Source of the DNA: Psychrobacter sp. I-STPA6b
GTDB lineage: Bacteria > Pseudomonadota > Gammaproteobacteria > Pseudomonadales > Moraxellaceae
Direction: 5' to 3'
Length of the DNA: 64,000 bases
Assembly (NCBI RefSeq): GCF_020662265.1
Contig: NZ_VEWM01000122.1
Location: 186,001-250,000 of the forward strand
Below the pieces are notes generated by a model. It saw only the letters and a program-made list of their open reading frames with translations. It did not search any database and was not told where the DNA came from. This document shows, in pieces, positions 7,198 through 16,496 of this stretch. Numbering within the stretch: the stretch's first letter is position 1; every line of letters begins with the position of its first letter. Both the position numbers and the translations under genes were made by a program.

Positions 7198-9687
7198 ATG
7201 ATGATAAGGTTTAAATTACACAATTTTGGTATCGATTCTTTGCACGCATTGCAACGGAATTTTTTAGATCGTTATCAATGGCAAAAGAAGGCTGAAAGTA
7301 GCAGTGGTCGCAAGCATACTTTGCGTCTGTTGTGTTTATCGACTTCATTATGGATGGCATCATTGCATCCTGCTTATGCAGAAAGTTGGAAGGTCAATCT
7401 ACAGGATGCTGATATTAAGGCTTTTATTAATGAAGTGGCAACGATTACTAACCAAAACTTTGTGTTAGATCCTCGTATTAATGGTAATGTGACCGTCATT
7501 TCTAATCGTGCTTTATCAAAAGAAGAAGTCTACCAGCTATTTTTAGGTGTGATGCAGGTCAATGGGATCGCAGCTATTGATACAGGGACAACCGTTAAGC
7601 TAGTACCTGATACTGTCGCAAAGCAGACTGGTATAGAGGTTGATTTGCGAGGTGATAGTGTTGGTGAAGCCATGAAGACGCGGATTGTCTATTTGAGCAA
7701 TACACCAGCAGCAGAGATATTAACCGTTATTAGACCCTTAATGCCTCAGTCTGCGCATGCAGCCGCTGTTCCAGGAGTCAATGCGTTAGTATTGTCTGAT
7801 CGTGCAGAGAACCTAAACCAAATTACGGCACTGGTTAGAGATTTAGACAGTGATAGTAATGATATTTTAAGCGTGATACCTTTGCGTCATGTTGATGCTG
7901 AGCGTATGATGGATTTGATTAGCAATCTGACGGGAACAGCAAGTGACAATGGTACAACAGGAAGTCAGCTAAAAATTATTGCTGATACTGCCAGTGATCG
8001 TTTATTAGTCAAAGGCAGCCCTGAGACGATTGCACAGATTCAAGAGATGGTAAACCAGCTAGATACGATGCCATCTCGACGATTAAGTGGTTTGAGAGTA
8101 TTTCGTCTTAAATATGCCAGCGCTAGTCATATTGCCGAAATGTTACGTGGTTTATTATCAAACCAATCACTCAATAGTACAGGCGCTGTATCTACACTTG
8201 AGTCTGCTTCGCTCCTTGATGGAAGCAGTAATTCTTCGGCAACTACCAGTAGTGCATCATCAGGGTTAAGCTCTGCTAGTAGTACAGCTTCCTCAGGTAG
8301 TCGAGCCAGTTCGGGTTCGGCTGGGTCATCTTCTGTAGGTAGTGGTTCACGTCCATTTAGTATCATTGCTGATGAAACCCAGAACTCTGTGATTATTAAT
8401 GCTGAGCCTGAGTTGATGGCAGAGATTGAAGAAGCTATTAATCAGTTAGATACACGACGTGCGCAGGTATTGATTCAGGCTGCGATTGTTGAAGTATCAG
8501 GTAATGATGCCAAACAGCTGGGTGTACAGTGGGCATTAGGTAATGCTAACAGTGGCTATGGAGTGGTGAACTTTAATAATGTGGGTGTGAGTGCAACGGC
8601 ATTGGCTACAGCAGCACTTACTGGTGGCGCAAGTAGTGCTGCAAGTTCCATTGCAGGTGCCTTACTGGGTATGGGTAATGTAAATAAGGACTCCAATGGT
8701 AATACCCAGTTTTATGGTGCAGTTTTACAAGCACTGGATTCTACAAATAGTGCTAACTTATTGTCGATGCCGTCTATATTGACACTGGATAATGAAAAAG
8801 CCAGTATTTTGGTGGGGCAGAATGTTCCTTTCGTTACAGGCTCTTATACCACAAGTGGTAGCTCGTCTAATAACCCCTTTCAAACAATTGAGCGTAAAGA
8901 TGTCGGGATTAATTTAAATGTTATTCCTCATATTGGTGAAAATGGAACAGTGCGTTTAGAGGTCTCACAAGAAGTATCTTCTGTCGTGAATGGTTCAGCA
9001 AGCAATGCCAGTGGCTTAGTGACAAATAAAAGCTTGATTAATACGACAATTTTAGCAGATGATCAGCAAACCATCGCTCTTGGTGGATTAATGCGTGATA
9101 ATACAACCAATGGTCAGCAAAAAGTACCTGGTTTAGGTGATATTCCATTTGTTGGACGATTATTCCGTTCAGATAATACTAAGACAGATAAAAGTAACTT
9201 AATTATCTTTTTACAACCAACGATTTTACGAGATGGTGGTGCAGTGGCAAGTGTGACTGAGCGCACCTATAATCAGATGCGAGTTATGAAGTTGGTTATT
9301 GACAAAAATGGTACGATTAAAAAAATACCATTATCTGGCGCTCAAGGTTGGGAGAGTTATGATAATAATGGCTATAAACTGATGCCTTTAAACCCAATGA
9401 CAAACTCAACAATAAATATAGAGCAGGTACGCTCATCAGATGTCCAGAAAGTGACGACAGAAACAGAAGCTGGTCTGGCAACTAAGGAAGCTGTGGTATT
9501 GCCAGCTAGCACAACCTACCAACAAGCACCAATAATTGAATCGCCAGTATTAATTGAGTCTGTGCCAGAGTCATATTCTGAGCCACCACCTGTTTATCCA
9601 GCAGACATGTCAAATTTGGGTAGTCCAGAGTTACACTCAGAAGAAGCAACTATTGTAGATATTGAGGATAGTCAGATTACAGAATAA
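7198..9687 (+). CDS. gspD: Type II secretion system secretin GspD
   Basis: Outer-membrane secretin forming the multimeric exit channel of the type II system. Residues 1-61 form an unusually long N-terminus with a signal peptide core at about 41-61 ending AYA. N0-N3 domains follow (about 62-400), with repeated NALVLSD/RLLVKGS-type motifs. A Ser/Ala-rich block at about 324-382 lies within the N3 region. The secretin core occupies about 400-690 and contains the hallmark VPGLGDIPFVGRLFR. The last roughly 130 residues are Pro/Glu-rich and may be the S-domain/pilotin region (inferred). Length (829 aa) exceeds E. coli GspD (about 650-690 aa) because of the long N-terminus, Ser-rich insert and tail. 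No convincing ribosome binding site marks an alternative start. Confidence 0.95.
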   Translation: MMIRFKLHNFGIDSLHALQRNFLDRYQWQKKAESSSGRKHTLRLLCLSTSLWMASLHPAYAESWKVNLQDADIKAFINEVATITNQNFVLDPRINGNVTVISNRALSKEEVYQLFLGVMQVNGIAAIDTGTTVKLVPDTVAKQTGIEVDLRGDSVGEAMKTRIVYLSNTPAAEILTVIRPLMPQSAHAAAVPGVNALVLSDRAENLNQITALVRDLDSDSNDILSVIPLRHVDAERMMDLISNLTGTASDNGTTGSQLKIIADTASDRLLVKGSPETIAQIQEMVNQLDTMPSRRLSGLRVFRLKYASASHIAEMLRGLLSNQSLNSTGAVSTLESASLLDGSSNSSATTSSASSGLSSASSTASSGSRASSGSAGSSSVGSGSRPFSIIADETQNSVIINAEPELMAEIEEAINQLDTRRAQVLIQAAIVEVSGNDAKQLGVQWALGNANSGYGVVNFNNVGVSATALATAALTGGASSAASSIAGALLGMGNVNKDSNGNTQFYGAVLQALDSTNSANLLSMPSILTLDNEKASILVGQNVPFVTGSYTTSGSSSNNPFQTIERKDVGINLNVIPHIGENGTVRLEVSQEVSSVVNGSASNASGLVTNKSLINTTILADDQQTIALGGLMRDNTTNGQQKVPGLGDIPFVGRLFRSDNTKTDKSNLIIFLQPTILRDGGAVASVTERTYNQMRVMKLVIDKNGTIKKIPLSGAQGWESYDNNGYKLMPLNPMTNSTINIEQVRSSDVQKVTTETEAGLATKEAVVLPASTTYQQAPIIESPVLIESVPESYSEPPPVYPADMSNLGSPELHSEEATIVDIEDSQITE

Positions 9688-9992
9688 GTTATCAATTAGT
9701 TTTTATCTCATTACGTTGATGCTGTCCCATTATTGTATAAATAATGGGCAGTTTTTATTTATGAATACCGAAATATGTTGAAGAATTATGCAGTAAGTGC
9801 AAATTATTTCTAAAAATATGATATGAGTCATGTTACTTTACAAACAAATGTCATTAGTAACATACTTATACATATCGTCCAGATAAATTTAGTTAACATA
9901 GTCAAATATATATGTTACTAGATAAAAATAAGTTTGTATTTTTATATAATTGAATTGTTCAATAGTAAAAGCTAAAACGATTGAGAGGAGAA
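9688..9992. other. Spacer downstream of gspD with repeated ATGTTACT motif
   Basis: Besides the gspD terminator, this 305-bp spacer carries the octamer ATGTTACT three times: 9830-9837 (+), 9856-9863 (-) and 9912-9919 (+). The first two form an inverted repeat with an 18-nt loop. They may be regulator sites for the genes that follow, or chance in AT-rich DNA. Confidence 0.35.
9722..9757 (+). terminator. Rho-independent terminator of gspD
   Basis: CCCATTATT (9726-9734) and AATAATGGG (9740-9748) form a perfect 9-bp stem with a 5-nt loop. Outer CTG/CAG pairs extend it, and a T tract starts at 9752. It lies about 35 nt after the gspD stop. Confidence 0.85.
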
Positions 9993-10157
9993 ATGCTTGT
10001 GCGTAAAGCATCAATAATAAAGCTCAGCTTGGTAGGATTGGCACTCTTATTAATTCCTCGGCGAAGTAGTACAGCCAACGGCTATATAACCATGAGGCAA
10101 TCTAGTGGTCAGAAGTATCACCGTATTCAGAAAAATAGAGATACTTCAAGTCAGTAA
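9993..10157 (+). CDS. Possible 54-aa signal-peptide-like small protein
   Basis: A 54-codon ORF preceded by a strong Shine-Dalgarno sequence (GAGAGGAG at 9983-9990, close before the ATG). The N-terminus has the lay-out of a signal peptide: basic residues (VRKASIIK), a hydrophobic core (LSLVGLALLLI), then PRRSSTANG. The rest is polar and basic. Its end precedes the lipoprotein start at 10207 by 49 nt, so it could be a small secreted or membrane peptide, or a translated leader feeding the lipoprotein gene. I recognise no family. Confidence rests only on the ribosome binding site and the signal-like N-terminus; it may be non-coding. Confidence 0.35.
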   Translation: MLVRKASIIKLSLVGLALLLIPRRSSTANGYITMRQSSGQKYHRIQKNRDTSSQ

Positions 10158-10206
10158 CGTCAGATTTGCTTGGTTGTTTATTTATATGTTTTATCATAAG
10201 TCAGTG

Positions 10207-11406
10207 ATGGTGCGTTTGAAACAGTGGTTATTTGGTTATCATAAGCGACAAAGCTGGTGGCAGGGAAGTTTTGGTGTCAGTTTATTGGGCATAGTTATGC
10301 TAGGTGGTCTCTCTGGTTGTGATAAAGCCCCACAAGAGCCAAGAGAGTTGCAAGAGGATCTAGTTACTGAGACAAGTAGTCGTAGTATACCAACAATACA
10401 GTCAGATGAACTGCCTAAGCTTGCAGAGTTATCAAAATTGCAGAAAGGTAGTACTTCTAGTGTTGACCAAGAGCTATATACTAGCTTAGTTCTAGAAGAT
10501 GCGTTCATTTCTCCACACCTACAGGCAAACTTATACCAGACAATAGCACAAACCCCTAATTGTCAGTTTGAGATAAACGAAGATAGTGCTATGAGCTTGG
10601 CACAGACGGCAAATACGTTAGGAAGTCAGCAGTGTCGTTATCTTGAGTTAAATACTTTATTGTTTTCTCCCTCACAGCCGTGGCTTGAAAATATCATGTG
10701 GAAGACAATAGCACAGCATATTGCTCCAGAAACTTCATTAAGTGGTGAAAAGGATATCGCAAAAACTTTTGTACGTATGCTGTTAAGACAGGTAAAGGGA
10801 CAGCATAAAGGCACAGTAGATTTACCTGTTTATCAGTTTATACAGACAAACTTTTATCTCAATAAAAATCAGACTGGATATTTTAATATTGCTTCTGTAC
10901 AACAACGCTTTAATTACTCTCCTAGGTTAGATTATGTTTATTATGCCATGGTTGATATGGCAAATAATAAGCAACTATCATTAAAAGATATACTTAAAGA
11001 GCAATATGTTATAGAAGATTTATTATCTGTCTTACAAAAGGCAACAAAAAAGTTTGATGCTCAACCTGCATTGACAGACAAGATTCCACTTCCCATTGAT
11101 TTTCCTGCACAGTGGTATTTAGATGGAGACGGGTTACACTTGCTCTATCAGCCAGGGGAAATTGTAGATATGGATATGCCAGCGTTGAAGACAGATACTG
11201 TGGCTGAGAATCTAACTGAGCGTAAGGCATCATCAGAGCCAGATAGACAGAATGAGATTGTGGAGCTGTATGTACCTTATACATTGATTCAGCCGTTACT
11301 TAAACCACGTTATGTAATTAATACGACTAAGCAGGATAGTAATAATAACCATGATACCGACAATAAGAGCAAAGCAGTGATAGAGGTACGCCATCTTTCT
11401 TATTAG
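10207..11406 (+). CDS. Lipoprotein with DUF3298/RsiV-like domain
   Basis: Probable lipoprotein of about 399 aa. From the ATG at 10207 the N-terminus is basic, followed by SLLGIVMLGGLSGC, a lipobox with the acylated Cys at residue 38. The C-terminal half has the pattern of DUF3298/RsiV-type domains: a tyrosine-rich strand region (YSPRLDYVYYAMVDM), LSLKDILKEQ, PIDFPAQWYLDGDGLHLLY and a final VELYVPYTLIQPLL. RsiV itself is an anti-sigma factor that binds lysozyme, but no sigma gene is adjacent, so that role is not implied. Starts at 10105 (GTG) and 10186 (ATG) are also open; none has a good ribosome binding site. Function unknown. Confidence 0.7.
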   Translation: MVRLKQWLFGYHKRQSWWQGSFGVSLLGIVMLGGLSGCDKAPQEPRELQEDLVTETSSRSIPTIQSDELPKLAELSKLQKGSTSSVDQELYTSLVLEDAFISPHLQANLYQTIAQTPNCQFEINEDSAMSLAQTANTLGSQQCRYLELNTLLFSPSQPWLENIMWKTIAQHIAPETSLSGEKDIAKTFVRMLLRQVKGQHKGTVDLPVYQFIQTNFYLNKNQTGYFNIASVQQRFNYSPRLDYVYYAMVDMANNKQLSLKDILKEQYVIEDLLSVLQKATKKFDAQPALTDKIPLPIDFPAQWYLDGDGLHLLYQPGEIVDMDMPALKTDTVAENLTERKASSEPDRQNEIVELYVPYTLIQPLLKPRYVINTTKQDSNNNHDTDNKSKAVIEVRHLSY

Positions 11407-11439
11407 TTAGGGGTAGGGCGTGGTTAGTAGTAAAGAGAA

Positions 11440-11473
11440 CAAAAGAAAAGGCCAATCAAGTATGATTAGCCTT
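11440..11473 (-). terminator. Rho-independent terminator of argB
   Basis: On the minus strand, AAGGCTAATC and GATTGGCCTT form a 10-bp stem (one U-G pair) with a 6-nt loop, followed by TTCTTTTG. It lies 38-70 nt beyond the argB stop. Confidence 0.7.
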
Positions 11474-11510
11474 ACCGATGCAACTTTTATAGGGTTAAAT
11501 TTTTATCATA

Positions 11511-12431
<921 letters not shown>

Positions 12432-12504
12432 CTAATATTGATTAATATAGAGCATTGTAAACACATCATATGCCCTAAAACTTTTTATTTTATAACTTTA
12501 TATT

Positions 12505-14274
12505 TTATACAGTTGGACAGATATTGGCTATCTGCTTGGCAAAGTCTGGGTCAAATTGATGACATAGAGACACAAAATATTGTTGTACCTTTGTTAGGTC
12601 ATCAAGGGTGTCACCTGCAAAGCGTACTGTAAAGCTGTGACTGGTATTTGATTGACGAATGATACCAAAGCCATGAGAAAAGTCCAAACGTATACCATCA
12701 ATACAGGTTAGGGTTGTTTTTTTGGGTAGTATATTTTCGGATAGGTCAGTCTGTTGGCTTTTACTGGATGCAGAGTTGCACAACTGCTGACATAATTGAC
12801 GCAATTGTATCAGTAGTGGATGGTCTTTAGTGTTAGTATTATTTGTAGATTTGGTTTGTTTTGGCGATGATAGTTGTATGGTAGAAGAAGGGGGTAAGGG
12901 TAGGTAGATATCAGCAGTGCTAACCATTGTCGGTAGTTCATCCACAATATCTGCCAAGCTTTGTTTTGATTGTTGTGATTTACGAGTGAGCCAGTTTAAT
13001 AGGCGCAATCCTGCGTACATGGCATCATCATGTAAGACAAAAAAGCCATCATTAAATAAAAAATGCCCTGATAGCTCACCTGCAAAAATGGCATGGCTAC
13101 CACCAGTTTGTAAGGCTTTACGCATGAGGCTACTACCTGTTCTACTCATGGTTGGTTGCGCTTTTAGACCAGTGATAAGTTTGGGCAGATGGTGTGAGCA
13201 CTTCACATCAAAAATGACTTCTGGTATCTGCTTGCTGTTAGCAAATTGTTTTGTATGTTTGCTTTCAAAAATAGCAACTTGTGCCAATAAATAGAGTAGA
13301 TGGTCAGGCGCGATGAGCCTGCCTGTATTATCAACGACCATCAAGCGGTCGCCATCACCATCAAAGGCAAGTCCAATATCAGCATCATGTTGTATGATGG
13401 CTTGTTGCAGTTGTTGTAGGCGGTTTTCTTCAGCAGGGTCAGGGTTGCCTAGTGGGAATGTACCATCGGGGTAGTCATTTAAGCAAATAACCTGCTGACA
13501 AAATTGTTCAAATAACTGCTGGGCATACAGACTGGTTGCCCCATTTAGGCAATCCAAAACAACTCGAATGGGTAGTTTCTCGGAGGTTGTATTATCTACG
13601 TTGTTAGTAGGATTGTAGGGCTGGTTAATGGTTTTTAGGGCATTATCAATACGGGTAATATAACGTGTTGCAATTTCATTATTATTTGGATTGTTAGGTG
13701 ATGCTTTGAGTGCTTTGGCTGAATTTAAGGTTGGGTATTTGGTGAGGGTATCTTGCTGTGCTAGTTGTAATAACTGCTGATATAACGCCTGAATGTCTGC
13801 ACTACTAGGAGATTCTCCTGCTACCAGCCACTTTATTCCATGCACATCTTTTGCTGAATGACTGGCAGTCACCATCAGTCCATGTCCTGAGTACTGCTCT
13901 GCCCAATATGCCATGATGGGTGTGGTGACTAAGCCTAGCCAAAGAACTTCAATATTTTGTTGTTGCAGTGCAGAGGCGAGTTGATGGGCAATGTCCAAAC
14001 TGCCATAACGCACATCATAACCAATCACCACTTGTTTGGCACAATGCTTGGCAAACAGTTGGGCAAATGTTTGGGCTAAATAATAGACAAACTCATCGGT
14101 AAAGTATTGGTAGTCACCACGAATGTCATAGGCACGAAATAGGCGTTGTTGTTGTCTAAAGTCGTATGGGCTATTTCTAGCAGTGTTTTTTTTTACTTGA
14201 GTATTATTTGACTGAATACTAATACTTGGATGCTTGATTGTTTTATTATCAGTAGTTGTGATAGTTCGGCACAT
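12505..14274 (-). CDS. algC: Phosphomannomutase/phosphoglucomutase
   Basis: Alpha-D-phosphohexomutase family enzyme interconverting mannose- or glucose-6-phosphate and the 1-phosphates for polysaccharide and LPS precursors. A strong AGGAGGG sits 8 nt before the ATG. Active-site loops: phosphoserine loop TASHSAKDVHGIKW (Ser138) where relatives have TGSHNP, metal loop DGDGDRLMVVD, sugar loop GELSGH and phosphate loop RQSNTSH. All core residues are kept although the first loop is altered. At 589 aa it is much longer than the 463-aa Pseudomonas core: about 38 extra N-terminal residues plus Gln/Asn/Ser-rich inserts (about 190-225 and 480-515). It lies between dut and argB as in Pseudomonas. Confidence 0.9.
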   Translation of the reverse strand: MCRTITTTDNKTIKHPSISIQSNNTQVKKNTARNSPYDFRQQQRLFRAYDIRGDYQYFTDEFVYYLAQTFAQLFAKHCAKQVVIGYDVRYGSLDIAHQLASALQQQNIEVLWLGLVTTPIMAYWAEQYSGHGLMVTASHSAKDVHGIKWLVAGESPSSADIQALYQQLLQLAQQDTLTKYPTLNSAKALKASPNNPNNNEIATRYITRIDNALKTINQPYNPTNNVDNTTSEKLPIRVVLDCLNGATSLYAQQLFEQFCQQVICLNDYPDGTFPLGNPDPAEENRLQQLQQAIIQHDADIGLAFDGDGDRLMVVDNTGRLIAPDHLLYLLAQVAIFESKHTKQFANSKQIPEVIFDVKCSHHLPKLITGLKAQPTMSRTGSSLMRKALQTGGSHAIFAGELSGHFLFNDGFFVLHDDAMYAGLRLLNWLTRKSQQSKQSLADIVDELPTMVSTADIYLPLPPSSTIQLSSPKQTKSTNNTNTKDHPLLIQLRQLCQQLCNSASSKSQQTDLSENILPKKTTLTCIDGIRLDFSHGFGIIRQSNTSHSFTVRFAGDTLDDLTKVQQYFVSLCHQFDPDFAKQIANICPTV

Positions 14275-14493
14275 GTTTATTCCCTCCTAGCATATCCTAA
14301 CTTAAATTTCTTCTAAAAATGTTGCAGAACTTTTGCTAAAAGGTGTGATAAACTCAACAGTCAATTTTTATATTTTATAACAAGTTAGATATCATTCTAC
14401 CTCGTGCAAATATTAACTTAACGAGATAAACGTTCCACATTATCTAAAAGGGTAGTATAAAAAATAACTGTTGACTATAGTACAAATGAACTA

Positions 14494-14958
14494 TTATTGC
14501 CTGCCAGAATGTCCAAAGCCTCCAGCACCACGTGCACTGATATCACTAAATTCATCAACAATATCAAACTCAGGGCGAGCGATAGGTACAACCATATATT
14601 GAGCCATACGCTCGGCAGGTTGTAAGATAAAATCGGTGTCACTACGATTCCAGATACTGACCATCAATTCACCTTGATAATCAGCATCAATTAACCCCAC
14701 CAAATTTCCTAAGACAATACCATGTTTATGTCCTAACCCTGAACGAGGTAGAATCAGCCCTGCAAAATTAGGGTCAGCAATATAAATGGCAAGCCCTGTC
14801 TTAATAAGGTGGGTTTCACCTGCTTTGATGGCAAGTGGCTCATCAATACATGCCCGCAAATCAATGCCGGCTGAGCCATCAGTAGCACGAGTGGGCATGG
14901 GAAAATCTGGGTGAGTGCCGATTTTTGGGTTTAAAATTTTAACTTGTACAGATTGCAT
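14494..14958 (-). CDS. dut: dUTP diphosphatase (dUTPase)
   Basis: Trimeric dUTPase hydrolysing dUTP to dUMP and PPi, which keeps uracil out of DNA and supplies dUMP for dTMP synthesis. The 154-aa protein has the five family motifs: [48 protein letters not shown] and the C-terminal [10 protein letters not shown] arm that closes over the active site. It lies 34 nt downstream of mgtE on the same strand and upstream of algC, matching the conserved dut-algC-argB block. Confidence 0.97.
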   Translation of the reverse strand: MQSVQVKILNPKIGTHPDFPMPTRATDGSAGIDLRACIDEPLAIKAGETHLIKTGLAIYIADPNFAGLILPRSGLGHKHGIVLGNLVGLIDADYQGELMVSIWNRSDTDFILQPAERMAQYMVVPIARPEFDIVDEFSDISARGAGGFGHSGRQ

Positions 14959-14992
14959 AAGACTTCCTAGATTTCAAATGTCATTATAAGAG

Positions 14993-16369
14993 CTACAATA
15001 TTAATAAACTTGCTAATCCTAAAAAGGATAAAAATCCGACAATATCAGTGACTGTGGTTAAGATTACTGAAGCAGAAAGGGCAGGGTCAATATTCATTTT
15101 CTTTAATAATAAAGGAATACTAATGCCTGATACATTGGCAACGGTCATATTAATAGCAATAGCAAGACCAATAACCATACTGATGGTCAAGTCTTTAAAC
15201 CATACTTGAGCAATTACTGCCATAATCACCGCCCAAATCACACCATTAATTGCTCCGACCCACAGCTCTTTATTAAATAGCCACCAACGGTTTGAACCAC
15301 CAATTTGACCCATTGCCAATCCTCGAATCACGACGGTTAGGGTCTGGCTACCAGAGATACCACCCATACTGGCAACGACAGGCATCAGTACAGCGAGTGC
15401 CACCACTTGTGAAAGTACTGCTTCAAATTGTCCGATGACCGCAGCAGCTAATAGCGCTGTTCCTAGATTAATGCCCAGCCAAATACTACGACTTTTAGCA
15501 CTGGTAATAATGGGAGCAAATAGCTCTTCATCATCACTGACACCTGCCAAATGTTTCATTGTACTATCGACATCATCTTGGATAATTTCCATGATGTCTT
15601 CAGCATTTAATTGCCCAACCAATTCACCAAAACTGTTTACTACAGGGGCGAAACGAATATCTTCGGCACGGAAGATGGCGGCTGCATCTTGGATATCCAT
15701 GCGGTCATGAATGGTGATGGCAGGGTCAATCCATTCTGAAACTAAGGACTCTTGAGGGTACTTAATTAAGTCTACCAAACTTAGTAGTCCAAGTAATTGT
15801 TGCGTTTTATCAACCACTAACAGCTCTTGGGTTTGGTCATCTAGTAAGTCTTCTGTATGGCGTAAATAGTTTTGGACATCAGCCAAACTGATATTATCTT
15901 GAATCTGAATGGTGTCAGGGTCCATATAGTCCCCCACTTCCCAATCTTCATAGGTATCAAGCTTGTTGACCTGAATGCGTACGTCTTCATCAAGGGTTGC
16001 CATGATTTCAGCACGTACTTCATCATCAACGGTGTCTAAAATCTCAGCAATATCTTGGGCGTCAAGGTCTTCAGCAAGTGTTTCAATTTCGCTGGCTTGC
16101 ATGTTTGCCATCAGTGAAGGACGAATGTCATCCTCAACTTCGGCTAAAACTTCCCCTTTGATATCTAGGGGTACTTGTTGCCAGATATCTTGGCGGTCAT
16201 TGCTGGGGAATGACTCTAATAGGTTGGCAATTTCATACTCGGACTGTTCTGCCAAAAACTCTGCCATTGCCTCGGTATCTTCACTGGCAACCAAAGATTG
16301 TAAATAAATCAGTTTTTCTTCGGCATTGAGTGAAGTGGTATTTGTTTGGCTGTGGTCTGTATGTGGCAT
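14993..16369 (-). CDS. mgtE: Magnesium transporter MgtE
   Basis: Homodimeric Mg2+ channel/transporter of the inner membrane. Order: acidic helical MgtE N-domain (about 20-135, many D/E residues that sense Mg2+), a CBS-domain pair (about 145-265; YMDPDTIQI, ITIHDRMDIQDAAAIF, VGQLNAEDIMEII), a plug helix and five TM segments (about 290-458) with the signature MPVVASMGGISGSQTLTVVI. At 458 aa it is full length. It sits between rep and dut on the minus strand; the close gap to dut (34 nt) suggests co-transcription. Confidence 0.95.
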   Translation of the reverse strand: MPHTDHSQTNTTSLNAEEKLIYLQSLVASEDTEAMAEFLAEQSEYEIANLLESFPSNDRQDIWQQVPLDIKGEVLAEVEDDIRPSLMANMQASEIETLAEDLDAQDIAEILDTVDDEVRAEIMATLDEDVRIQVNKLDTYEDWEVGDYMDPDTIQIQDNISLADVQNYLRHTEDLLDDQTQELLVVDKTQQLLGLLSLVDLIKYPQESLVSEWIDPAITIHDRMDIQDAAAIFRAEDIRFAPVVNSFGELVGQLNAEDIMEIIQDDVDSTMKHLAGVSDDEELFAPIITSAKSRSIWLGINLGTALLAAAVIGQFEAVLSQVVALAVLMPVVASMGGISGSQTLTVVIRGLAMGQIGGSNRWWLFNKELWVGAINGVIWAVIMAVIAQVWFKDLTISMVIGLAIAINMTVANVSGISIPLLLKKMNIDPALSASVILTTVTDIVGFLSFLGLASLLIL

Positions 16370-16496
16370 GATGGCTAGTTTCCAGTGGTTGTGCTATTGG
16401 TTGCTCAGTGATACGTTACAATAAATTATAGTCAAGAACTATTTAACGGCTACAGTGTATTGTTTGCTGGTTGGGTAAGCATTATTTTTGCTATAG

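Noticed and set aside
8127-8366. 79-codon minus-strand ORF inside gspD
   Set aside because: It is the antisense shadow of the Ser-rich repeat-like block of gspD, where TCA/AGT codons create open antisense frames.
12438-12632. Plus-strand 64-codon ORF at the argB/algC junction
   Set aside because: Mostly antisense to the 3' end of algC, with no ribosome binding site or recognisable protein pattern.
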